Shown here: positions 1-5,255 of the stretch, piece by piece | Layout of the letters: every line of letters begins with the position of its first letter | Numbering within the stretch: position 1 is the first letter of the stretch | Assembly (NCBI GenBank): GCA_013695245.1 | Contig: JACDAW010000522.1 | Span: 1 to 5,255, forward strand | DNA length: 5,255 bases | DNA from: Pyrinomonadaceae bacterium | GTDB taxonomy: Bacteria > Acidobacteriota > Blastocatellia > Pyrinomonadales > Pyrinomonadaceae | Direction: 5' to 3' | Notes under the pieces: model-generated | The model's input: the letters and a program-made list of their open reading frames with translations, nothing else | The model's database searches: none | What the model was told of the DNA's origin: nothing | Program-made: the position numbers and the translations under genes

Positions 1-296
1 GTCTATTACCTCCAAAGCGCAGTTTACACTTTTTACTCAAAATCACTTAACAGACGAGAAGCACGCCTAATGGGTCAGTTTCAAATTAGCGCACCGCTAA
101 ATACAGGAAGAGAATCTTAAACCGACCCACTACGGACTTTCATATTCCTCAATTGTACCTATACAAGAAAGCAATCCAACTACTGATTATCATGCACGAA
201 GAAAGACAACACGCTTATTATGTAGCTTATCATGACAGAATGCACTCTAATAACTTTCTCATCAAAGAGATATTTCCTTCTAAACTAAAGTGATCA
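1..296. other. AT-rich stretch without a recognisable gene
   Basis: This block lies downstream of the last minus-strand gene and has about 37-38 % G+C (111 of 296 bases), far lower than the neighbouring coding DNA. All six frames are broken by stops. The longest edge-to-stop stretch is plus frame 1, positions 1-117, about 39 codons ending at TAA 118-120, with no recognisable protein similarity. The block holds an inverted repeat at 66-135 (listed separately), a small perfect hairpin (153-157 with 162-166) and the octamer TTATCATG twice, at 187-194 and 227-234. No convincing Rho-independent terminator with a T-run follows the gene that ends at 297. It may be an ordinary intergenic region, the remnant of an inserted element, or the tail of a gene outside the window. 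Confidence 0.7.
66..135 (-). repeat. Two-tier inverted repeat / possible structured RNA
   Basis: Positions 68-81 and 119-132 are inverted repeats of 14 bp with two differences (A70/C130 and A77/C123). Read as minus-strand RNA, both differences become G·U wobbles, so the stem is unbroken in that orientation only. Allowing C133 to bulge adds two pairs (66-67 with 134-135). Inside the 37-nt loop is a second hairpin, 86-91 (TTAGCG) with 95-100 (CGCTAA), perfect over 6 bp with a 3-nt loop. No T-run follows on the minus side, so it is not a standard terminator. The arm TGGGTCAGTTT recalls, from memory, the ends of some IS21-like insertion sequences, so a small non-autonomous element or IS scar is an alternative. 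The pairing is seen directly; its role is unknown. Confidence 0.45.
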
Positions 297-1091
297 TCAA
301 GCTGAACCCATAAGATTATTCGCTGCCAACCAGTGCCCGCCGTCAACGACGAGCACCGCGCCGTTGATAAAGCTTGCCGCGTTCGAGCAGAGAAAGACGG
401 ACGATTGCGCGATGTCTTCGATGCGACCTAAGCGATTGAGCGGAATACGGCGTTGAAGTTTTTCGCGCACGGGCGCGGGGACGAGGCGTGCGAAGCCTTC
501 GGTGTCTTCGATGGGGCCGGGCGCAATGGCGTTGGTGCGAATACCGTAGCGCCCCCATTCGACCGCCAGCCCGCGCGTCAAAGTGTCAACGCCCGCCTTC
601 GCCGCCGAAGCGTGAAGTTGAAGCGGCGTGCCTAAGAGTTGCAGCGTCGCGCTGATATTAAGGATGCAGCCGCCTTGCCGTTTCAAATGCTCGAACGCCG
701 CGCGGCAGACGTTGAATGTGCCCTTTAGATCAATATCAACCACTGTCCCGAAGCCATTCGGCGACAACTCTTCGGCGGCGCACAGAAAATTTCCCGCCGC
801 TCCGTTAACCACAATGTCTAACTTGCCGAAACGTTCGACGGTTTGCTTGATCGCCGTCTCAATTTCTTCCGGTCGCCGCACGTCGGCTGTGACCGCCAAC
901 GCTTCGCCGCCCGCGTCCGTGATGCTTTTCGCCATCGGCTCCAAATGTTCCATGCGACGACTGACGAGCGCGACGCGCGCGCCCGCCTGCGCCATGCCGC
1001 GCGCGATGCCGCCCGTGATCCCTGTGCCGCCGCCCGTAACAAACGCCACGCGGTCGCGCAGCAAGCCCGCCACGAAAGTTTGCTCGATCAT
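297..1091 (-). CDS. SDR-family 2,4-dienoyl-CoA reductase (DECR2-like)
   Basis: A 264-residue short-chain dehydrogenase, full length for the family. It probably reduces 2,4-dienoyl-CoA intermediates with NADPH during beta-oxidation of unsaturated fatty acids in the cytosol. The Rossmann nucleotide-binding motif is at residues 19-27 (TGGGTGITG) and the NxAG-type motif is NGAAGNF at 96-102. Residues 117-127 (VVDIDLKGTFN), 145-149 (NISAT), 160-165 (HASAAK) and 191-200 (PGPIEDTEGF) closely follow peroxisomal DECR2/SPS19 proteins, where the usual catalytic Tyr is also His and the Lys (here K165) is kept. One oddity is that the third Gly of TGxxxGxG is Thr26 (ACG, 1014-1016). The ATG at 1089-1091 places the Rossmann strand at the normal distance from the N-terminus, but no clear Shine-Dalgarno precedes it. 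It lies 24 nt after hisA and is probably cotranscribed. It is unrelated to the flavoprotein FadH, so I give no symbol. A related enoyl-CoA or other acyl-CoA SDR remains possible. Confidence 0.88.
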   Translation of the reverse strand: MIEQTFVAGLLRDRVAFVTGGGTGITGGIARGMAQAGARVALVSRRMEHLEPMAKSITDAGGEALAVTADVRRPEEIETAIKQTVERFGKLDIVVNGAAGNFLCAAEELSPNGFGTVVDIDLKGTFNVCRAAFEHLKRQGGCILNISATLQLLGTPLQLHASAAKAGVDTLTRGLAVEWGRYGIRTNAIAPGPIEDTEGFARLVPAPVREKLQRRIPLNRLGRIEDIAQSSVFLCSNAASFINGAVLVVDGGHWLAANNLMGSA

Positions 1092-1115
1092 AATAATCGC
1101 TTAAGAGTTGTTTGT

Positions 1116-1838
1116 TCAGATTCTGAGAGCTTCTTTTAACGTAAAACGATTTTCGTAGATCGCCTTGCCGATGATCACGCTATCAACGCCGCATCCAAGC
1201 GCGCCGCGCCGCAAGCCTTCGATGTCCGCGAGCGTCGAGACGCCACCCGAAGCCGTCACCCTTAGTCCTGATTCGCGCGCGATCATGCACGCTTGTTCGG
1301 TGTTAATGCCTGTCAGCGTGCCGTCGCGCTGCACGTCCGTATAAACGATACGATCAACTCCGGTGTCCGCAACGCGGCGCGCAAGTTCGACCGCAGAGAT
1401 TTTCTCTTCCCTTTCCCAGCCGCGCGTGACGACCTGACCGTTGCGCGCGTCAATCCCGACGGCGATGCGAAAGCCGAAAAGTTGCACAAAGGTTTCGAGG
1501 GTTTCGGGTTGTTCGGCGGCAAGCGTCGCGATCACGACTTGCGCCGCGCCGTATTCGATCATCTGTTGCACGTCTGTGACCGAACGCAAGCCCCCTCCGA
1601 ACTGCACGGGCACTTCGACGTTGCGAATAATGCGCCGTGCGACTTTGCGGTTCGGAGAATCGCCGCCCGCAAACGCGCCATCCAGATCGACAACGTGAAT
1701 CATGCGCGAGCCTGCGGCCTCGAATCTTTTAGCGATCTCGACCGGGTCGCCATCGTAAACGGTGGCGTCCGCCTTACGCCCCTGTGTTAGGCGCACGCAC
1801 CGGCCGTCCTTCAAATCAATCGCGGGAATGATCAGCAT
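1116..1838 (-). CDS. hisA: HisA, ProFAR isomerase (histidine biosynthesis)
   Basis: 1-(5-phosphoribosyl)-5-[(5-phosphoribosylamino)methylideneamino]imidazole-4-carboxamide isomerase, a (beta/alpha)8 barrel that performs the Amadori rearrangement of ProFAR to PRFAR, the fourth step of cytosolic histidine synthesis. At 240 residues it has the normal family length. It opens with IPAIDLKDGRCVRL (residues 4-17), where D8 is the conserved catalytic base; the matching acid is D130 in VGIDAR. HVVDLDGA (48-55) repeats the half-barrel pattern. The phosphate-binding turns are GGGLR (81-85), SGGV (197-200) and IIGKAIY (222-228), and TDVQRDGT (167-174) is the typical second-half loop. HisF is less likely because the N-terminus and the W141-containing loop fit HisA. 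The usual partners hisH and hisF are not adjacent: upstream is a TPR lipoprotein gene after 100 nt, downstream an SDR gene after 24 nt. The ATG at 1836-1838 is fixed by alignment to the first barrel strand; no strong Shine-Dalgarno is visible. Confidence 0.97.
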   Translation of the reverse strand: MLIIPAIDLKDGRCVRLTQGRKADATVYDGDPVEIAKRFEAAGSRMIHVVDLDGAFAGGDSPNRKVARRIIRNVEVPVQFGGGLRSVTDVQQMIEYGAAQVVIATLAAEQPETLETFVQLFGFRIAVGIDARNGQVVTRGWEREEKISAVELARRVADTGVDRIVYTDVQRDGTLTGINTEQACMIARESGLRVTASGGVSTLADIEGLRRGALGCGVDSVIIGKAIYENRFTLKEALRI

Positions 1839-1870
1839 CGAGTTGTTAGTGATCCGAAAATCAAGATTTG

Positions 1871-1947
1871 AATTCTTAAGGAACTATTACAGCTTAGTTT
1901 CGCTTGACGCTCTTTCATGGTTTCGGTGATTGAACATCTTAAGAATT
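1871..1947 (-). repeat. 10-bp perfect inverted repeat in the gap upstream of hisA
   Basis: AATTCTTAAG at 1871-1880 is exactly complementary to CTTAAGAATT at 1938-1947, with 57 nt between the arms. On the minus strand the first arm overlaps the TAA stop (1939-1941) of the lipoprotein gene. The stem is AT-rich and the loop long, so a stable terminator is doubtful; an operator-like pair of sites or chance are alternatives. The whole 100-nt gap (1839-1938) holds no ORF, and I could not find a convincing -35/-10 pair for hisA, although a gap of this size would be the natural place for its promoter. Confidence 0.3.
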
Positions 1948-2460
1948 ATTTTTGAACGGCAACGGCGTCGGCTCCGTGCCCGGCGCGGGAACGTCGCGCC
2001 CCATGCTCTGCATGATCTGCACGATCTCCGCCGACCACTTTTTAGCTTCAGCGTTTTCTGCGTCGTATTTCAACACGCGCCTGTAATCGCCGAGCGCGAC
2101 GCGGTATTGTCGGGCTTTAAGCAGAGCATCAGCGCGATTGAGATACGCGGCGGCGAGCGCGCGGCGCGCTGATTGATCCGTCGGCTTCTTGTTCACTTCG
2201 GCTTCGAGTCGCGCGATCTCGCGGTCGAAGCGCGAGGTATCAACGGGTTCGCCCATCATCGGCGCGCTTGCCGGAATGTTAGCGTTCGCCGTTGCAGGCG
2301 TTTCACTTGCGGCAGCAGGAGAAGAGAGCGTGCGGCTGTTAGAATTTTGATTCGCATTCCCGATGTTTGCAACACTGCTTCCAGATGGCGCGTTGCACCC
2401 GCTTATCATAAACAACGAAACCATACAAACCAGATAACCTAAAACAAACTTTGTGTTCAT
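1939..2460 (-). CDS. TPR-containing lipoprotein, function unknown
   Basis: A 173-residue protein with a lipoprotein signal: a hydrophobic stretch at residues 5-19 followed by the lipobox ISGC, so that C22 would be lipidated after signal peptidase II cleavage. Residues 23-75 form a low-complexity linker rich in Asn, Ser, Ala, Thr and Pro. Residues about 76-150 are helical and carry one or two tetratricopeptide-like repeats (around ALAAAYLNRADALLKARQY and YRRVLKYDAENAEAKKW), normally a protein-binding scaffold. The C-terminus (157-173) is Pro-rich and flexible. I chose the ATG at 2458-2460 although the frame stays open to 2544, because it sets the lipobox at a normal signal length; the longer version would put 28 unrelated residues in front and overlap the upstream gene. 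It starts 20 nt after the dikinase-like gene and probably shares its transcript. I infer an envelope-anchored partner or assembly role; no specific family is recognised. Confidence 0.8.
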   Translation of the reverse strand: MNTKFVLGYLVCMVSLFMISGCNAPSGSSVANIGNANQNSNSRTLSSPAAASETPATANANIPASAPMMGEPVDTSRFDREIARLEAEVNKKPTDQSARRALAAAYLNRADALLKARQYRVALGDYRRVLKYDAENAEAKKWSAEIVQIMQSMGRDVPAPGTEPTPLPFKNNS

Positions 2461-2470
2461 CAACTTTTGG

Positions 2471-2480
2471 CCTGCCCTCT
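2471..2480 (-). promoter_or_regulatory. Weak ribosome binding site of the lipoprotein gene
   Basis: On the minus strand the purine-rich AGAGGGCAGG sits 11-20 nt before the ATG at 2458-2460, filling the space right after the upstream stop codon. The spacing is rather long for a Shine-Dalgarno, but its presence supports the internal start over the longer reading that begins at 2544. Confidence 0.35.
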
Positions 2481-4397
2481 TTAATTTCCCGCGATGTACG
2501 GGCGCGACTGAACGATATAAATTTGATTGCCCATGATCGCCCACTCGATGTCTTGATCGCGCCCGCCGAAGATGCGTTTAAGTTTCCGCGCCGTTTCAGC
2601 GAGCCGCCGCACCACCGCATCCGTTAACACGGCGCGGTCGCCCGTAATCGAAACTTCGCGCACGCCGCCCTTTTCGTCAAACGTCAAAAGGCTATCCTCC
2701 GCCGAACGTGTGAGCACGCGCACCGTGTTCGACACGGGATTAAACATGATCTGTTCCGCGATCTTCTCGCCTTCAACGACGCGAATCCCTAAGCCCCGCT
2801 TCGCGCTGATATAGACGCTCGTGCGATTCTCTTTGTCGTAAGGATCGGTCGTGATCATTACTCCCGCCGCGTCCGCGTTGATGCCTTCCTGAATCAGCAC
2901 CGCCATGTAAACCTTCGAGTGATCGACTCCGGCGCGTTCGCGCGCTTCATACGCCTCGAAGTTCCACAGCGACGACCAGACGTTTTTGATAGCGTCAATC
3001 AAAGCTTCGTCCGCGCGCACGTTCGGCACCGTGTTGTAGAGTCCCGCGCCGTTGAAATTCGGCAAGTCCTCCGTGTTCGACGAACTGCGCACAAAAACTC
3101 CTTTGCCCGCAAACTCCGCGCGGAAACGCCGCAGGACGGCGGCACGCAACCCGGCGTTTATCCCCCCGCGCGCGAATTTTTCACGCATCGCGGTGAGGCG
3201 TTCGCGGCGGTAAGCCGGATCGTGAACGAAGCGTTGATCGTTCATCATTTCGTAAATCGCGTCGTCGAGTTTATTTTCTTTGATGAATTGATCGTAGTAG
3301 AAGAACGGAATCGTAAACCCGCCCGGGACTGTTACATTCGGCAGACGCGAGTTGAGCACTTCGCCGAGATTTGCCGACTTCGCGCCATAAGCGATGACGC
3401 TCCGCGCGCGTTGCTCGCTCAAAGAGGCGAAGCGGTTGACGGAAAGATTAAAGCGCGGCGTCATGACATCGCGGCGCGCGGCAAGGCGCGTTTGATATTC
3501 GCGTAGTTGATTGTTGTCGGCGCGCTGAATGTTATATCTATCGCGCAAGGTTTCAAACGACATCCACCAGCCGTCATATTCCTTAAACAACTCGCCCGCG
3601 TTTTTGATGTAAGCGTTTGGCACGCCCCACGATTTGGCGAGCAGGTTAATGTGCGAAAGCGGCGTTGAAGGTCGGCTGATGATGATTCCGGCGACCGGCG
3701 GAATGTGAAGCGGCACTTCGTTAAGGACGATGATCTCGTTTGAGCCGATCTCAACGTGCTCATCCAATTTGTTGATAACATGGATACGCCCCAAGCCTTT
3801 GGCGAGGTTGAGCGCCTGATACTCTTGCGCTCCCGCAAGGTCGCTTTCGGAGATGCGCTCCAAGCCTTCGATTGTGGCCGCTGCCTCTTCCTGCCGCAGC
3901 GAGTTTGGCTTGAAAGCAGGTTTCTCAAAAAACGTGCGTGCGATGATCTCCGACGCTTCCTTGATCTGTTCGGCCGGGATGAGATCGCCTTCCCAGAATT
4001 CAAACGTAAAGCGGCGCACAGGAGTTTGATAGGCGAGCGTGCCGAGAATAAAGCGGCGATTGGGTTTAAGATAGTTGTTATCGAAAAACTGTTCGCCGCG
4101 TTCGAGCGAAAGATATGTGCCGTTGACGAAATCACGATGAAAGCGGTAGCGCTTCGAGTTGACGTAGTAAATCTTATTTTTATTGCGGCGGTCGATCACA
4201 AACATAACGTGCGGAAGCGCGTAAGGCGTATCGGTATAGACGCGGGCGAGCGTGTCAAACTCGGCGCGCGACTTTATCGCCGGAAGCGACGACGGAGCGG
4301 TTGACCGCGCTTGCAAAAGTGTTGCGCTTGAAACGAGCAAAACTAAAATCAGCAACAGCACGCGCTTACCATCAGCCGCGATCAGTTTATTTTTCAT
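2481..4397 (-). CDS. Exported PEP-synthase/GWD-like dikinase domain protein
   Basis: A 638-residue protein. Residues 1-30 look like a signal peptide or N-terminal anchor: basic K2, K4, K11, R12, then a hydrophobic run at 13-28. Residues about 40-230 are an N-terminal domain I do not recognise, rich in aromatic residues. Residues about 222-265 resemble the swivelling phosphohistidine domain, with TPLSH at 245-249 making H249 the likely phosphoacceptor. Residues about 335-635 are a PPDK_N/PEP-synthase ATP-binding domain: YGAKSANLGEVL (337-348, K340), VRSSSNTEDL (436-445), NGAGLYNTV (449-457), WSSLWNFEAYEARE (474-487), DIEWA (616-620), IVQSRPY (628-634). His domain before a C-terminal ATP domain, with no PEP/pyruvate TIM barrel, is the order of glucan, water dikinases, and the GAGLY and WN-AY segments resemble that family. 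The family transfers the beta-phosphate of ATP through His to an acceptor; the acceptor here is unknown and no carbohydrate module is seen. A good Shine-Dalgarno fixes the start. It lies 15 nt after the decarboxylase gene. Confidence 0.82.
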   Translation of the reverse strand: MKNKLIAADGKRVLLLILVLLVSSATLLQARSTAPSSLPAIKSRAEFDTLARVYTDTPYALPHVMFVIDRRNKNKIYYVNSKRYRFHRDFVNGTYLSLERGEQFFDNNYLKPNRRFILGTLAYQTPVRRFTFEFWEGDLIPAEQIKEASEIIARTFFEKPAFKPNSLRQEEAAATIEGLERISESDLAGAQEYQALNLAKGLGRIHVINKLDEHVEIGSNEIIVLNEVPLHIPPVAGIIISRPSTPLSHINLLAKSWGVPNAYIKNAGELFKEYDGWWMSFETLRDRYNIQRADNNQLREYQTRLAARRDVMTPRFNLSVNRFASLSEQRARSVIAYGAKSANLGEVLNSRLPNVTVPGGFTIPFFYYDQFIKENKLDDAIYEMMNDQRFVHDPAYRRERLTAMREKFARGGINAGLRAAVLRRFRAEFAGKGVFVRSSSNTEDLPNFNGAGLYNTVPNVRADEALIDAIKNVWSSLWNFEAYEARERAGVDHSKVYMAVLIQEGINADAAGVMITTDPYDKENRTSVYISAKRGLGIRVVEGEKIAEQIMFNPVSNTVRVLTRSAEDSLLTFDEKGGVREVSITGDRAVLTDAVVRRLAETARKLKRIFGGRDQDIEWAIMGNQIYIVQSRPYIAGN

Positions 4398-4405
4398 TTC
4401 AACTT

Positions 4406-4411
4406 TCCTCT
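4406..4411 (-). promoter_or_regulatory. Ribosome binding site of the dikinase-like gene
   Basis: AGAGGA on the minus strand lies 8 nt before the ATG at 4395-4397, an ideal Shine-Dalgarno spacing, and within the 15-nt gap after the decarboxylase stop. It supports the start that includes the export signal. It is the clearest such site in the window; the hisA and reductase starts lack one. Confidence 0.75.
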
Positions 4412-4412
4412 T

Positions 4413-5255
4413 TCAATCTCCGCGCTCTTTCGCGCCGCCGCTTTTTTCCGCTAAGAGCTGCGCGCCTTCGCGCTCCAGTAATTCTACCAGATAGTCTATG
4501 TGGCGTTCGCGCGTTAAGTAGCTGTTGACGTTGACGCGAAGCGCCCGCTCTCCCTTGATCACTGTGCTCGCAAACCACGCTTCGCCATTCTGCTCAATGC
4601 GCTGCTGTAAAGCTTGCTGCAATTCATTGCGCTCGCTTTCTCCACCGCCGCGCAAACGTTCAGGGGTGAAGCGGAAACAGCAGACGGCCGTTTCAACTTC
4701 GCCCGCGCGCTCAAAGTTTGGCGAGGCATCAATGCGGCTGGCGAGACGATGCGTAAGTTCGATCTGGCGATCAATTATTTCCGCGTAACCGCGCGCCCCC
4801 AAGAATTTAAGACACATCCAGAGTTTCAAACTGTTGGCGCGTCGCGTGCCGAGTTGCCCGTAGCGGAAGAGATCATATTCCGTATCTGCGCCGCCCATTG
4901 ATTCGCGCCGCTCGCTCAAGTATTCCGGCGACGCATCGAAACTCCGTCGCAACACTTGTGCTCCATCGCGCACAAGGATCGCCCCGCACGCAAACGGCAC
5001 AAACATCCACTTGTGCGGATCAATAGTGACGGAATCCGCGCGCTCCAATCCGCGCAGAAGACTTTTATGTTTTTCGGAAAAGACAAGCGCGCCGCCGTAA
5101 GCCGCGTCAACGTGAAACCAGATTTTATAACGCGCGGCGATGCGCGCAAGCTCATCAAGCGGATCGATCACGCCGGTTGAAGTTGTGCCTGCCATTCCGA
5201 CGATAGCGCACGGCGCGTTGCCTTTCGCCAAGTCGCGCTCGATCTCTTCGACGAG
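4413..5255 (-). CDS. PLP-dependent group II decarboxylase (5' end outside window)
   Basis: The C-terminal 280 residues of a pyridoxal-phosphate decarboxylase of the aromatic-L-amino-acid/glutamate decarboxylase group; the family is usually about 450-500 residues. The frame stays open through 5255, so the gene continues to the right; the TTG at 5229-5231 is an internal Leu codon. Counting from the first codon inside the window, GTTSTGVIDPL (23-33) and HVDAAYGG (48-55) form the cofactor pocket, D50 being the expected partner of the pyridine nitrogen. DPHKW (79-83) carries the Schiff-base lysine K82 (5010-5012). RRANSLKLW (138-146) is a strong aromatic-decarboxylase-type block; the mobile-loop catalytic Tyr may be Y127 or Y132, but the alignment there is uncertain. 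The reaction would be amino acid to amine plus CO2 in the cytosol; the substrate (Tyr, Phe, Trp, DOPA or other) cannot be told. It heads a run of closely spaced genes followed by the dikinase-like and lipoprotein genes. Confidence 0.9.
   Translation of the reverse strand, partial: LVEEIERDLAKGNAPCAIVGMAGTTSTGVIDPLDELARIAARYKIWFHVDAAYGGALVFSEKHKSLLRGLERADSVTIDPHKWMFVPFACGAILVRDGAQVLRRSFDASPEYLSERRESMGGADTEYDLFRYGQLGTRRANSLKLWMCLKFLGARGYAEIIDRQIELTHRLASRIDASPNFERAGEVETAVCCFRFTPERLRGGGESERNELQQALQQRIEQNGEAWFASTVIKGERALRVNVNSYLTRERHIDYLVELLEREGAQLLAEKSGGAKERGD

Noticed and set aside
1..117. Possible C-terminal tail of a plus-strand gene (frame 1 open to TAA at 118-120)
   Set aside because: About 39 open codons in one of six frames is not unusual, and the translation resembles nothing I know.
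253..276. Candidate terminator hairpin just downstream of the reductase gene
   Set aside because: Only a 4-bp CTTT/AAAG pairing is possible and no proper T-run follows.
628..1104. 158-codon plus-strand frame over the reductase gene
   Set aside because: Antisense to a gene with unmistakable SDR motifs; low-complexity Ala/Pro/Arg translation.
1293..1790. 165-codon plus-strand frame over hisA
   Set aside because: Shadow of hisA, which is certain from its catalytic and phosphate-binding motifs.
1100..1943. CTTAAG hexamer in the gaps at 1100-1105, 1875-1880 and 1938-1943
   Set aside because: Short AT-rich palindrome in AT-rich spacers; three copies do not show a shared regulatory site.
2461..2544. 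N-terminal extension of the lipoprotein to a start at 2544
   Set aside because: The 28 extra residues overlap the upstream gene and would bury the signal and lipobox inside the protein; the internal ATG gives a normal lipoprotein signal.
2919..3506. 195-codon open frame on the plus strand
   Set aside because: It lies wholly antisense to the dikinase-like gene, whose protein shows clear family motifs; the translation shows no domain and is Arg-rich as expected of a GC-rich shadow frame.
3461..4135. 224-codon open frame on the minus strand
   Set aside because: Out-of-frame reading inside the dikinase-like gene; very rich in Arg and Ser without domain features.
3756..4304. 182-codon open frame on the plus strand
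   Set aside because: Antisense to the N-terminal half of the dikinase-like gene, no recognisable motif.
5229..5231. TTG as start codon of the decarboxylase
   Set aside because: The frame continues to the window edge with family-like sequence, and the N-terminal part of the enzyme is missing, so this is an internal Leu codon.

Overview
All five genes in this 5.3 kb window lie on the minus strand. Their composition, clearly above 50 % G+C, contrasts with a 296-base AT-rich left edge of about 37-38 % G+C. The proteins look like those of a free-living bacterium with its own histidine synthesis and, probably, fatty-acid beta-oxidation. By general resemblance of the proteins I would guess Acidobacteriota (Blastocatellia-like); this is an inference from memory and no marker gene here proves it.

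Layout in the direction of transcription (right to left): (1) the C-terminal part of a PLP-dependent group II (aromatic-amino-acid type) decarboxylase, 4413-5255, running off the right edge; (2) 15 nt further, a 638-residue protein with an N-terminal export signal, a phosphohistidine 'swivel' domain and a C-terminal PPDK/PEP-synthase-type ATP-binding domain, 2481-4397, whose domain order resembles the end of plant glucan, water dikinase; (3) 20 nt further, a TPR lipoprotein, 1939-2460; (4) after a 100-nt gap, hisA, 1116-1838; (5) 24 nt further, a short-chain dehydrogenase of the peroxisomal 2,4-dienoyl-CoA reductase (DECR2) type, 297-1091. Positions 1-296 hold no recognisable gene but contain a two-tier inverted repeat around 66-135.

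The first three genes have operon-like spacing, and two of them carry export or lipoprotein signals, so they may work together at the cell envelope; no direct evidence links the decarboxylase to them. hisA and the reductase form a second tight pair, although the two enzymes have no shared pathway. The most interesting item is the apparently exported dikinase-like protein, since ATP is normally absent outside the cytoplasm. The rest is ordinary chromosomal content; I see no CRISPR array, complete mobile element, tRNA or rRNA, and no clear new defence or mobile system.
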